Part shown: positions 22,336 through 32,482 of the stretch, piece after piece
Layout: the number at the start of each line of letters is the position of its first letter
How positions within the stretch are numbered: position 1 is the stretch's first letter
DNA from: Kappaphycus alvarezii
Lineage: Eukaryota; Rhodophyta; Florideophyceae; Gigartinales; Solieriaceae
Direction: 5' to 3'
Assembly (NCBI GenBank): GCA_002205965.3
Contig: NADL03000684.1
Coordinates: 496,001 to 560,000, forward strand
Length of the DNA: 64,000 nucleotides
Translations under genes and position numbers: made by a program
Notes under the pieces: model-generated
What the model saw: only the letters and a program-made list of their open reading frames with translations
Databases searched by the model: none
What the model was told of the DNA's origin: nothing

Positions 22336-23790
22336 TAACTCAGTGTTCGTGAATGATATGGTCGAAATGTTATTGGATTCTGAGGATGTTTGGTAATAAC
22401 TTCTTGGAGTAATGAATTGTTTCGGTGATCAGGTGACGGCACATTTTGTGGTTGCCTCGATAGTGCGTCCGCCACTACATTTGACTTTCCTGAGATGGGT
22501 ATTATCTTGAAGTCGAAATTAACTAATCTTTCCAGCCATCTCACTTGTCTCGGGGACAAGTTTTCTTGGGTTTCTAGGTATCTTAGAAGATAGTGGTCCG
22601 AGTGAATGGTGAATGAATTACCATAAAGGTATGATCTCCACCACTTGAGGGAATCTACAATGGCCAAAAGTTCCCTTTCATGGGCCGCATAGTTTTGTTC
22701 CGCATCATTAAGAGTCCTGGACGCAAACGCGACCGGCCTTTTAGAACCTAATTCTTCCTGCTCCAGCACTGCACCAATTGCATACTGTGATGCATCTGTG
22801 GTTACGTAGATAGGCAGTGTGGCATCGAAATTTCTGAGAACCGGTGCGCTACAAAGTGTTTGCTTGAGTACTTTGAATGCATCATCTTGAGTGTTGCTCC
22901 ATTGGAAATTCACGTTTTTCGTCAATTCTGTGAGAGGTTTTGCAAGAATTGAACAGCCTTTTATGAACCTCCGGTAATAATTGACAAAACCAAGAAAAGA
23001 CTGTACTTGTTGCTTATTCTTTGGTATAGGCCATTCCATGACTGCACTTATCTTGTTTGATCAACAGAAATACCATTTGAGAAATGATATGTCCTAGGTA
23101 CTCGACTTCTGTCACTCCGAAGACACATTTAGATAATTTGCCAAACATTTTTCTTTTCTGAGGATTTCGAGTACAGTTCGAATATGATCCAAGTGATCCT
23201 TCCATGTCTTACTGTAGATGAGAATATCATCCAGATAGACGATCACAAATAAGTCGAGCTGATCCTTGAAAATATCATTCGTCAGGTTCATGAAATTTGC
23301 TGGGGCATTAGTGAGTCCAAACGGTAGAACAAGAAATTCGAAGTGCCCGTATCGTTTCTGAAGGCAGTAAATGGAATCGAATCTTCGTGTAGTCTAATCT
23401 GGTGATAGCCAGATCTAAGATCAATTTTGCTGAAGAACTTTGCTCCTTTAAGCTGGTCGAAAATGTCGTCAATTCGTGGTAAGGGTAGCTGTTTTTTACA
23501 GTAAGCCGGTTTAAGGCTCTGTAATCGACACACATCCGTAGACTATCATCCTTCTTGCTCACGAATAAAATAGGAGCTCCCCAGGGGCTCTTACTAGGTC
23601 TTATAAACTCAGCTTCTAGTAGTTCGTTCAACTGTTTTCGGAGTTCTGACATTTCTTTGTCAGAAAGTCTATACAGACCTTTCTTCTGTGGTTCTGCTCC
23701 TTCCTTTAAGACTATTTCAAAGTCTTGTTTCCTTCTCGGTGGCAAGCCTCTTGGGAGCTTCTCTGGAACCGTCAGCAAATGTTCCGAAAC
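22335..23790 (-). pseudogene. Element B reverse transcriptase and RNase H
   Basis: The reverse transcriptase shows LRMCVDYRALNR, then after a frameshift FSKIDLRSGYHQIRLHED, and the active-site YLDD at 23226-23237 in the next frame. The connection and RNase H are in one long frame (22335-23039): SFLGFVNYYRRFIKG, VTTDASQYAIGAVL (first Asp), the HERELLAIV Glu and IHSDHYLLRYL. The frame ends in KSNVVADALSRQ. This is a typical Gypsy order and spacing. Frameshifts near 23300-23500, 23050-23240 and 23340 break the polyprotein. Catalytic residues look intact. Confidence 0.85.
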
Positions 23791-24560
23791 CTTCTGTATG
23801 TCTCGAGGGTATACTGGTGCTCTTGGTTCACTAGAAGGTAACGGTCTAAGTAAAACTGCAAATAACTCTCTTTTCTCATCGAAATCATAACTATGGTATT
23901 GAAAGATACAAAAGGACTCAATACGGCATCATCAGCAATAAATATGAATGAATTTCCCTTATGTTCGATTTTCACCTCATTATTAAAGCAATTAATTTTT
24001 GCCCCATGCGATGTGCACCATTCTTTCCCAAGAATTGCATTATAACGCTTCAATGGGCTTACTGCAAAGTATAGAGGTTCAGTATAGGCGGTTACATGTA
24101 CAATGACAGCATTTACCAATTCTTGAAGTATCTGATCCGCACCGTTGGCCATTTCAGCAAGCTATCTGGAATCTCGGGTCTTTATTTGATGTTTCTTGCA
24201 AAATGATTCACTCAAGAAGTTGATCTCACCACCAGGGTCTACTAGGATTTTTGCTGGTCTAGCAGCAATTTTAGTCTTGACAATGAGAGGGCCCTTGTGA
24301 TTTCTCTCGAATGCAGGGGAGAATGTTTCAATGAACGTTGCATTCGAACTGATGGTGGACACAATGGACCTTTTTGCTTGATTCAATGATAAATCTCGAG
24401 TTTCTTTGTCTACCAAAAGGGCGTTTAATGGTTCTTCAATAACTGGAACTGACTGGGGACCTTCAATCAGTTCCTCCGGGCTTTTGCGCAGTTCTTGGCC
24501 ATGTGTCCTTTCTTTTTGCACCTGAGACAGAGACCTTTGCGCATACATCTTTCACGTTCT
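23772..24560 (-). pseudogene. Element B protease region
   Basis: The frame at 24162-24548 ends with AKILVDPGGEINFLSESFCK, at the place where a retropepsin would read (L/I)(I/V)DSGA..NF(I/L)S. Here Ser-Gly-Ala is changed to Pro-Gly-Gly, which should abolish activity. After a stop the next frame continues with FAVSPLKRYNAILGKEW, the ILG.(D/E)W motif of the second half of Gypsy proteases. The spacing fits one protease of about 130 residues broken in the middle. Confidence 0.6.
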
Positions 24561-25422
24561 TCTTTGTAAAGCTTCTGTAAATTGGGAGTGTTTCTTTTCA
24601 GCCCGGTACCACTTCTACGTTCCCAATTGCCATTGGTACAGGACTGCTGGTTCCAGCAAAAGAGCCTCCATTTCCATTCCTTCCTCCAGAAGACTTTGGT
24701 AGGTTACCGGGTCCAGAACGCCGATAGGCCGACTCTACTCGCTCAGCATCCCTCATTAGATCGGAGAGGTTGACGTATTCTTTGGTGCACAACGCCTTCC
24801 AGATATAGGGCTTCAAACCGCGAGAGTAGCGATCTATCTGGTCTTTAACTCCAATATCGGGGATGTCGAGTATAATTTTGTTGAAGTCTTCGTTGAAGGT
24901 AGGAACATCTTTGACTTGTTTCCAGCGGGCGAGTTTGTCTCGAGCGATCTTCTCTTTGTTTAGCGTTTCAAAACGCTGGATCAAAGCAACCTCCAAGGTC
25001 TGCCAGGAATTTATTCTTTTCCCTTGTTCTGTCTTGGAGTGGACCATCCACCATTCATGGGCATTTCCAGCCAAGTAGCTTAGTGCTATATGTAGGGGTC
25101 CTTTGCCATCATTTCCCCCAAGGTAGTTGTCCATTTGAACGCACCAGCTGGCAATTGATCCTTTCCCAGTGAATGTAGTTGGCTTGTTTTTCTTTGGGCC
25201 AGCCTGACTGTCCACTAGGGCATTACTTGACGAACTGGCCTGGTTTCGGGCGTCTACGAGTTCAGATTCTAGGGAGGATACCTTTTGCGCTGCAATAGAA
25301 AGCTCTGATCTGTGTGCCGCAATTTGGTTATTGGCGTGCTCAAGATTCCGCTGCAACTGCAGCACCGTTTCCGTAAGGGACTCTAGGGTGACTTGCGGCT
25401 CATCCATAGGGATTAGGTTCAC
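24490..25422 (-). pseudogene. Element B gag with one zinc knuckle
   Basis: An intact 274-residue frame (24598-25422) begins MNLIPMDEPQ and has a coiled coil (LTETVLQLQRNLEHANNQIA). It continues into the retrotransposon Gag domain: TFTGKGSIASWCVQMDNYL, ALSYLAGNAHEWW and FNEDFNKIILDI then SRGLKPYIWKAL. After a frame change, CLRCKKKGHMAKNC at about 24495-24540 gives a C-x2-C-x4-H-x4-C knuckle. This is the standard chromovirus layout. The capsid part shows no stop, unlike most pol domains here. Confidence 0.8.
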
Positions 25423-25668
25423 AAAGGCAGTAACTGTGTTTGTCCTGGTATCTGAGAGAAGTTTCCGACTTTATACGTGTACACGTGGCGATACTTGTAC
25501 ACGATATCTGTAACACTTGAAGTAACAGAGATTCTCCTAGATGGTTCTTGGACTAACTACTCACGTGGCGAAGCCTCCAGCAAGTTGGTTTTTCAAAATG
25601 CCAACAATGATTTTTGAAAAAAATTGTGATCTATAACCTGATTGGCTCTCCTTGCACCTTCAAAATTC

Positions 25669-25743
25669 GGTCCTTGTGACCCAATGGTTAAGTGTAAGGC
25701 TCCTGATGAAGTGGTGGCGGTTTCAAATCCGCCAGGAGCACTT
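25669..25743 (+). other. tRNA-like sequence in the leader of element B
   Basis: GGTCCTT...AGGAGC can form most of an acceptor stem. TGACCCAATGGTTAAG resembles a pol III A box. GGCGGTTTCAAATCCGCC forms a five-pair T-stem with the B-box-like GGTTTCAAATCC, one base longer than normal. No good anticodon stem can be drawn. I read it as a tRNA-derived relic, antisense to B, and not a working tRNA gene. Confidence 0.35.
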
Positions 25744-26059
25744 ACAAAAAGTTCCTTCTCTGACGTTAGGGTTAACGTCATTCACGTCGGGTGCGTTATA
25801 GTAGCCCTTCTGCCGATTCTTGCTTTGCGGTGGTTGTCCTGTCTAGATATTGATGGCGATACGGACTTGCGATTGTAAGTCCTACTACAGGGATCTGGGT
25901 GTAGCAGAGGAAAGCTTGCAATCACAGCGGAAGGGTGAACACAACACACTCACGAAGTCGATTGAGAAATGAACTTATTGCTCTATTTTCCTTTTTGTTA
26001 CTCAAAAAAAGCAATTTTAATGGAAAATAAAGATACTAATTGTGACCCCTGACTGTGAG

Positions 26060-26716
26060 TCAATGCTGAGCCCCGTTCTGATGGCGGACAAGATCTTGTT
26101 CACTGAACAAATCAATTTGGCAGTCCTTGCACTTGTACTCCTTCTTGCTTGTACGGCGGATGTGACGACGGGAACGGAGGTGCTCGAAGTACTGGACGCG
26201 ACCGGAGCAAGTGACTTGACAATGACGACAATGAAACGGAGAGGACCTCGGATTCTTGTTCATTCGCGGCCTTTTCGAGGGCCTAGCCTTGCGGATTCGA
26301 TGGTTTACCACCCTTTGGATCGACACCGAGGCGGCGTCCGGCAGCACTTGAAGCCTTCTCGGAGGAGTCCTTGAACTTGTCGGTGGCCTTGACGGGTTCG
26401 AGACGGTCGGACGCGACGGATTTCTCGGAACTGGGGTAAGGATCGAAGACCAATCGATGAGGGTAGGGTGAACAAGCGAAAAGGGGTGCGAGGCTCTTCG
26501 ACTGTAACAAGGGGAGATGCCACTGACAGTGCTCGGGGTAAGACAAGATCTTGGCAAGTCGACGTCGGTGTCTTGGGCTCCTCGGGGCTGAGTAAGGCGA
26601 TCGGGGTTCTCGGAATCGACGGACGAGGCAGGGTCTTGGGATCTTCTTCCTCCCCAATCGGTACTATTGGCGAGGTGGGCGGGGAACGAAAGTCGGCGAG
26701 GTCTTCTGAGTCGCAC
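26060..26716 (-). CDS. Zinc-finger frame in the leader of element B
   Basis: The minus-strand frame is open from about 26800 to the stop at 26060. Its first ATG gives only 67 residues (26263-26060). That short product has two C2H2-like fingers: CRHCQVTC...HLRSRRH and CKDCQIDL...RHQNGAQH, each C-x2-C-x12-H-x5-H, preceded by a basic patch. The upstream part is Pro/Ser/Arg-rich and lacks ATG. Another frame there (26283-26657) looks equally plausible, so a frameshift near 26290 may have split one longer protein. It lies between the primer-binding site and gag, in the sense of the element. Gypsy elements normally have no gene there. Binding DNA or RNA is a guess from the fingers. Confidence 0.5.
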   Translation of the reverse strand: MRLRRPRRLSFPAHLANSTDWGGRRSQDPASSVDSENPDRLTQPRGAQDTDVDLPRSCLTPSTVSGISPCYSRRASHPFSLVHPTLIDWSSILTPVPRNPSRPTVSNPSRPPTSSRTPPRRLQVLPDAASVSIQRVVNHRIRKARPSKRPRMNKNPRSSPFHCRHCQVTCSGRVQYFEHLRSRRHIRRTSKKEYKCKDCQIDLFSEQDLVRHQNGAQH

Positions 26717-26898
26717 TCTTACGGCGACGGAGGGCGGCCCTTTTACTTTCTGTTGTACGACACTGTGGGTTACCGCGTAAGATTCAGAGTGAAAAACACA
26801 ATGTTAGTCTCTGTTTGCAATCGGGCAGCTGAGATAAATCTAGTAGAGATTTTATCCCAACTGGCGGATTGGAAAAACGCACAATAAGGCACAACTTA

Positions 26899-26913
26899 CT
26901 TGCGATGCTACCA
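26899..26913 (-). promoter_or_regulatory. Primer-binding site of element B
   Basis: In element sense TGGTAGCATCGCAAG starts three bases after the 5' LTR. It would pair with a tRNA 3' end CTTGCGATGCTACCA, and it differs from the site used by A and C. Confidence 0.65.
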
Positions 26914-26916
26914 CGA

Positions 26917-27434
26917 TGTTGGGTGTTTAGCGCACACGAGCAGATCAAGGTAGAACTGTGGTTGAAACTTTGGTTGAGGCTTTTTGGGTAAAGCCGGCCG
27001 CTCCAAACCAGGGTTTATATAGAACTGAAGATAGCTACAAACTAAAGGAAAGTGCAGTCTAACAGCAGCGAGTTCAAAGGTATTCCCGTAAAACAGCCCT
27101 GACGGTATCGTAAGTAGCGCTTCCAGAATTGTAGTCGGCAAGAGTGACATACTCTGACAAGATGTAAGAAGTACATTGGTCCAGATGGCATGGGATAGCA
27201 GGGCGGCTTTTGATTGGTAAAGCAATGATATAATATCCCAGTGTGTAGCTCGCCCGTAACTATTCCAAGTGTAACATTGGGGTCAAATGCTGTGTTCAGA
27301 ACTGTAAGGAAATTGTAATGACAGCAAAGTGCCTAGTAGCCCTGGCTGCAAGGTTACCAGTGGTTTGAATCTACAGTACAGTAGATGCAGTGAATTTGTA
27401 TAAAGCTGTAAAGTCTGTGAAGTGAAATACAACA
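26917..27434 (-). repeat. 5' LTR of element B
   Basis: 518 bp, matching 20379-20896 with about 14 differences, and followed directly by ATATT (27435-27439). A diverged solo copy is at 47005-47521. Confidence 0.92.
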
Positions 27435-27439
27435 ATATT

Positions 27440-28700
27440 GGCTCGGAAGAAGTGGTACTGCCTTTGGAGCCCGATATAAAAGTCGCTGAAGCAGTTGATG
27501 AGGGGTGAAGAGATCGGAACGCCTAGGGAATTCTTCACCTCCGACTCTGATGCTTGTCTTGACTCCGCCGTCATCTCGGAAGAAGAATTGGTACTGGCGA
27601 TCCGTGAAAACATTTACGAGAGCCCAGGCAACTCTGATAAAGAACTAGCCGACAAATATTCCGCCGCCGTCGAAGAAGGGGGCGAAGAAAACGAGAAGGT
27701 TGAAATGAAAGGGACACTTCGAGCCCATCTTGCTCATCTTTCTGAAACAACACAAAAAATAATAAATAGCTCGCTCCTTGACAATGGGATAGTCGTATGG
27801 ACGATCGAGGAGCTCCGCCCCGCATCCGTACAGACGAAACATGGATTTGAGCTAAAGGATGACACCCCTATCTACCATAGGGCTCGTCGAATGTCTCCGC
27901 GACACAACGAAATCGCTCGCAAGGAGATAGACAACATGCTCGATGCAGTAGTTATCACTCCAGCCTCTTCAGCTTGGCCATTACCTGTCGTAATTGGTAC
28001 AAAAAAGGACAGAAACCCTCGCTTCTGTGTGGATTACCGTGCTTTGAACCGACAAGTGAAGGCTGACTGCTGGCCGTTGCCTAAGATCGAAGAAATATTC
28101 GATGAATTGAAGGGAAGCTCCGTCTTCACAACCCTGAACCTCTTTGCAGGGTATTGGCAGATCCGCATGAGCGATGAATGCAAAGAGATGACTGCCCTCG
28201 TATGCCGCTTTGGCACATTCAAGTTCGAGGTGATGCCCTTGGCCTGATGAAAGCGCCGTCTACGTTCCAGCGAATGATGGATTACATATTGAGAGATATA
28301 CCATTCGATCGAGTATATCTGGACGACGTTGTTGTGTTCTCCAACACAATCGAGGAGCATGTTATACACCTTCACATCGTCTTCGAAGCCATTTAAAAGG
28401 CCGGACTCAAGTTAAAAATCACAAAGTGTGCCTTTGCGAGGCCTAGTGTCAAGCTTCTCGGCCATTTATTTGACAAAAAAGGAGTTCACGTCGATCAAGA
28501 GAAGATAAGTGCCATAATAGAGGCACCAGTACCAACAAACACGACTGAACTGCGGAGTTTTCTCGGCGTAGCCGGCTATTATCGCCGCTTTACCAAGGAT
28601 TTCGCGGGCATCTCTGCCGCTCTTCATGTCGCGACTTCCGGGAATAAGAATTTCAGCTGAACAGAAGAAATGAAGGAAGCGTTCGGGTTCTAAAAGAGAA
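27440..28700 (+). pseudogene. Element A reverse transcriptase (after insertion B)
   Basis: The frame at 27495-28247 carries an acidic linker, then AWPLPVVIGTKKD, FCVDYRALNRQV, TTLNLFAGYWQIRMSDE and FGTFKFEVMP. After a one-base shift come LMKAPSTFQRMMDYIL and YLDD at 28316-28327. Later pieces read KITKCAFARPSVKLLGH and LRSFLGVAGYYRRF. Frameshift at about 28240 and stops near 28394 and 28660 disable it. Domain order and motifs are standard for Ty3/Gypsy. The linker contains EEGGEENEKVEMKG. Confidence 0.85.
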
Positions 28701-29213
28701 ACTCACATCCCCGCCGGTGCAGGCCTTCCCCGACTTTGACGCGCCGTTTTTAGTGGAGACGGATGCCTCAAGTGTCGCCGTGGGAGCAGTGCTTGCTCAG
28801 AAGAAGGAAGATAGAAAATACACCCCGTTCAATATGCAAGTCGCAAAATGAACTCCGCCGAGCGGAACTATTCTGCGTGCGAAAGGGAAGCTATTGCAGT
28901 CATCTTCGCACTTAGGAAGTTCCGGGTGTATTTGCTTTCAACGGAAACTTTCAAACTCATAAACGACCATAAGGCAATTCAGTACGCCTTTAAGAAGAGT
29001 GACGAACATCGCAGATTGGCACGATGGCTAGACTTTCTAGATGAATACGAGTTTGAGGTGGAATATAGTCCCGGCACAAGGAATGGAGCAGCCGAATATC
29101 TTTCACGCGTAGTGCACGAAGGGCCCGGAGCCGCCCAAAACGTCGACGAAGGAGACCTTGTTGGTGCGGTAAAGTCTGTGTGTTCGTCCGAGATTCCCAC
29201 CATAGAACCATAA
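28701..29213 (+). pseudogene. Element A RNase H
   Basis: FLVETDASSVAVGAVLAQKK gives the first catalytic Asp. After a frame change near 28840 NSAERNYSACEREAIAVIFA supplies the Glu, KLINDHKAIQYAF the second Asp and YSPGTRNGAAEYLSR the last part. The stop at 29211 separates it from integrase. One frameshift makes it inactive. Confidence 0.8.
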
Positions 29214-30420
29214 TTGGTTGATGTTGCTCGCTATATCGAAGAAAAAGACATTCAAGAACAAGATTTGTCTAAGCGCCGCTCGTTAATACGCGCCGCGAAA
29301 CACTTTATGGTTTGGGAAGGAGAACAGCTGAGACGTACGAAGAATGGCCTCTGCGCGATCCCGACAATCAAAGACAGGCCTGGGATTTTGAAGACATTCC
29401 ACGACAAAGTTGGAAATTGGGATAGTGAGACAACAAAGAAATTCGTTATCGACCGATATTGGTGGCCTGAAGTCCACCGGGACGTTCAAGACTACGTTAG
29501 GAGCTGTGAAGGATGTCAAAAGGCTAAGCCCTTGATCCCTTATCGAACTACGCTGAGCATTATGCTCACGAATATCTTCGAAACTTACTCTATAGACTTC
29601 GCTGGACCCTTCCCCAGGTCGAAAGTGCGAAACAAATTAATTCTTATCGCTGTCGAGCATCTAACGGGCTCGCCAATTGCAACCGCAAAGGAGACAGCAT
29701 CTGCAGAGGTCGTGAAAGCATTCGTTGAAAAGGAGATAATTTATCTTTTTGGTCCCCGAAGACCGTCGTGTCTGAAAACGCTGGATGTTTTACCGCCACT
29801 ACCCTCTTCGACTTTATGAAGAAGAATGGAGTCGAGTGGAGCACCGTCCTGGCCTACGCCCCGATGTCAAACGGCCGCGCAGAAAGGATGGCGCTTACTG
29901 TAAAGAACGCACTAAAGAAGAAGGTTATCGGACAAGGATCCGACTGGGAACAGTGGCTTCCCCAAGTTCTTTATGCCTACTGCCACCGACGACTTGGAAC
30001 AGGTGCCTCACCGTTCGAGCTTATGTTCGGAGTGGTACCGCGCATGAATCCATCTGACTCCGCTTCATCGATACTCAATCCTTCAGAAGAGCATCGCCGG
30101 CTAGAGATGCTGGCTACCTTGGCACTTCGCGCAGCTACAGTCGATATTCAGAAGCAGCACCTTGGTAGGGAAGGTGCAGCGGTACGAACCCGAAGGTTCA
30201 ATACTGGAGACTAGGTTCTGGGCGCTCATGGAAAATCTCTTACGTCCACGGCTAAGTGCCCGGCGTTCAAGTCCCGTTTCTTCGGACCGTATCGCATTTG
30301 GCAAGCAGCTCACCCTGGTTACTGGCTAACTTATTACAGAGGTAGGCATTCACAAAAAGCTATCCATGCGAGGTGCTTGGTGCCATACTCTTTGCGTCCG
30401 TTTTTCCTACAGGACTGATT
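29214..30420 (+). pseudogene. Element A integrase
   Basis: The zinc-binding region ends YWWPEVHRDVQDYVRSCEGC. The core has YSIDFAGPF (first Asp), a frameshift near 29765, then VSENAGCF where Asp is normally found (GAA at 29774-29776), and SNGRAERM with the Glu. A C-terminal region ends FFGPYRIWQAAHPGYW. Element C keeps Asp at the changed site. Frameshift, substitution and a stop at about 30212 inactivate it. No chromodomain follows. Confidence 0.8.
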
Positions 30421-31219
30421 CCTGAATTAGTCCCGTAGAGGACTGCCCATAATCATCTTATGCTTGTACCATGTGTTTTTGTTTGTTATTCTGTCCGTTC
30501 CTCAGCATCCGAATGCAATTTGAATTCGTAATGTTTTCCCAGACTCAGAAAAATTCTACTGCAAGATGAAGGCTGCTTGAAAGCAAAAAAACGATGTTCA
30601 ACAAACGGAAACGGCCAAATTCTGGAAAGGCTCTAGTAGGACGCTTTTCGACAAAGATAAAACGTCCTCGCCACAATTTAGCAAAGTAGAGCATCATCTG
30701 CCAACTTATTCCGGTGATCTGTCTTTGAGTACGTGAATTGAATTTGGTAACGTTCCATTTCATTGTTTGGGATTCTGCCATCACCCATATTTTGGCATAA
30801 GAAACCGTATATGAAATTCTTTGCTCGCCCGTATCCGAGCTGCCTTTCTCATCAACCCATGGCGTGACTTTCTCCCCCCCTTTTGTCTTTCCCGCGGTTT
30901 ACTTGGTCTACGCCATTGTAGTGGTCCACTTTGGGATTTTCGGATGGGTCCAGAGCCGTATGGACCCTCGCTCGTACTATCACGGATGGAGCAATCCCGA
31001 AGGCTTTAGCAGCCCTGAATCAACGTGTTTTCAGAGCGAGGACGGCACCACGGGCAGGGGGAAGGCATAATGGTTGATCGTGGCGGTTGAAAATGCTGGA
31101 GTTGAGGTGAAGTGCTGCGAATTTTGGAACGTGAGGGTAGAAGGGGGGCGGTGGGTTCTCAAGTCACCCCCAGGTTCTCGCTATATGGTGGGCCGGGCTT
31201 TCATCTGGGGCCGGGATGG
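30421..31219 (+). other. Element A region between integrase and 3' LTR
   Basis: About 800 bp with no recognisable domain. A plus-strand frame from about 30800 to 31219 has one stop and a hydrophobic stretch (FVFPAVYLVYAIVVVHFGIF), perhaps a membrane segment. Homology to the 3' frame of element C is not apparent. Confidence 0.35.
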
Positions 31220-31544
31220 TGTTGGTTGTTCCGGAAGGGTCACCAAAAATCTGCCCTTTTTGACTACTCGCATGACGCTTTTTTTTCTCAGTTTTCTATT
31301 TTGTTGGCTACTGTACTCTAGAGTTATTTTTAGTTATTTTCTACAGTAATTGTTACATTTTTTAATTATTGTCGGCCTCGCGGCGTGTGGTTCTGGAACG
31401 GTCGGCCACACCCGCGATTGCCATATAAACAGTGTTGGCCGATGGTGGAAGGGGGGGAGAGAGACAGGACACAACAACAGAACCTCCCCCTTTCTATGGT
31501 CTCCAAAGGCATGTTTTAAAAAATACCCCTTTTTGACCCTAATA
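31220..31544 (+). repeat. 3' LTR of element A
   Basis: 325 bp, about 94 percent identical by hand count to 18381-18706 and followed by the target duplication ATGAC (31545-31549). Confidence 0.9.
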
Positions 31545-31549
31545 ATGAC

Positions 31550-31859
31550 CGAAACATTAAAGAGTGTAATTAATTGCAGAAATGTGAAACGGTCTTGTGA
31601 CAACAATGCTGAAATCGCAGTAGTTACAGTAGTGAAGTGTCATGAGCAACTTTTTCCGCGGGAACCATGCCCAATATCCCGCGTTCATCCACCTCCCCCT
31701 GCCTCTCCCCCCCACTTCCATCCCCCCACCCTGAACCCAAAAGATTTTCACTAACCACATCACTGGATCTTCTCGTAGTCCCTCTCCGCAGCCTCGATTG
31801 AATAGTCTCAGCTTGAACCAATCCCGTCTCACCCGCTCACGGAACAAAATCCCGTTACC
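31550..31859. other. Flank of element A
   Basis: No gene is recognised. It carries the GCGGGAAC motif at 31658-31665 and a Pro/Ser-rich stretch leading into the SANT-like fragment, so it probably includes that gene's 5' region. Confidence 0.35.
31658..31665 (+). promoter_or_regulatory. GCGGGAAC (E2F-like) motif
   Basis: It lies within TTCCGCGGGAACC, about 200 bp upstream of the SANT-like fragment. It resembles the sites at 4809-4834 and 8971-8981. Confidence 0.35.
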
Positions 31860-32071
31860 TAGGAAGAGATTACCAACATTCCAGATGCAAACACAAGCCC
31901 TCCTACCAACGAATCTCCAGTACCCCAAGAAGAGAAGAAAGGGAGACACTCGCGGTTCACCGCTGAGCAAGATTTAATTATCATACAGTGTGCGAAAAAT
32001 GAACTTGTGCAATCGCACAAACCAAAGAACCCTGAAATGCTTGTTTCTGTTTACTCAACTTCCTTGATTTA
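31860..32071 (+). pseudogene. Truncated Myb/SANT-like fragment
   Basis: One frame reads EEITNIPDANTSPPTNES, then GRHSRFTAEQDLIIIQCAKN. This matches the first helix pattern of the copy at 9205 (RRSKYTATEDLIIVREV). It stops at 32071 with no second or third helix, so only the N-terminal part of a Harbinger partner gene remains. No matching transposase is adjacent; the next relic is Tc1/mariner. Confidence 0.5.
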
Positions 32072-32482
32072 ACACCACCACTTTCTTGTCGGCCAAGCGG
32101 AACCTACCTCCTCCCCCGGATTACGGCCGCCCTCTTGTCCTCTTGTTGGGGCGGCGGGTTCAGGGTTTCTACGCGTGTACAGTGCAAGTACAGTGTATGT
32201 ACACTACTACTGTACACTGTAAGAGCACACCTGTTTAATCGAACAGCAACGATGATAGCCGCGCGACACAGAACTTGCATGACAAACCCCAGTCCAGACT
32301 ATTGAAAATTGATTAGAAAAATAGGAGTCTGAATTCAGGTGAAAATGTATATTAAAATCACAGCTAAAATTTTATAAATTTAGTAGACTTGCTCGGAGCA
32401 GACGTGAGAGAAAATACTTTAAATTCAGCAACAACGAAATTATAAACTGTACAAGGAAAACAAATTTCACTTTACTCAGTTT
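32072..32482. other. Spacer with palindromic cluster
   Basis: No gene is seen. Alternating TACAGTG/CACTGTA motifs form an imperfect inverted repeat at about 32177-32222. It could be a terminal repeat of the adjoining Tc1/mariner relic, but I found no matching copy beyond 33517. Confidence 0.35.

Larger units (their letters stand above)
20379..27434 (-). mobile_element. Chromovirus B (Ty3/Gypsy with chromodomain), nested in A
   Basis: A 7,056-bp minus-strand LTR retrotransposon. LTRs are 518 bp each (TG...CA) and differ at about 14 sites, with a perfect target duplication ATATT. In element sense the order is LTR, primer-binding site, a 1.5-kb leader with a C2H2 zinc-finger frame and a tRNA-like sequence, gag with one zinc knuckle, protease, reverse transcriptase, RNase H, integrase with chromodomain, polypurine tract, LTR. 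The chromodomain places it among chromoviruses. It inserted within the protease/RT junction of element A. Most domains keep their catalytic motifs, but several frameshifts are present. Confidence 0.92.
18381..31544 (+). mobile_element. Ty3/Gypsy element A, interrupted by element B
   Basis: A plus-strand LTR retrotransposon with LTRs of 326 and 325 bp, both starting TGTTGG and ending in CCCTA(T/A)TA. A perfect 5-bp target duplication ATGAC flanks it (18376-18380 and 31545-31549). Without the 7.06-kb insertion B it would be about 6.1 kb. Order is gag with two zinc knuckles, protease, reverse transcriptase, RNase H, integrase, with no chromodomain. The LTRs differ at about 18-20 of 325 sites by hand count, so A is older than B. 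All polyprotein sections carry stops or frameshifts. Its integrase and reverse transcriptase resemble those of element C more than those of B. Confidence 0.9.

Noticed and set aside
25669..25743. Functional tRNA gene
   Set aside because: There is an eight-base T-loop, a mismatched acceptor stem and no anticodon stem.
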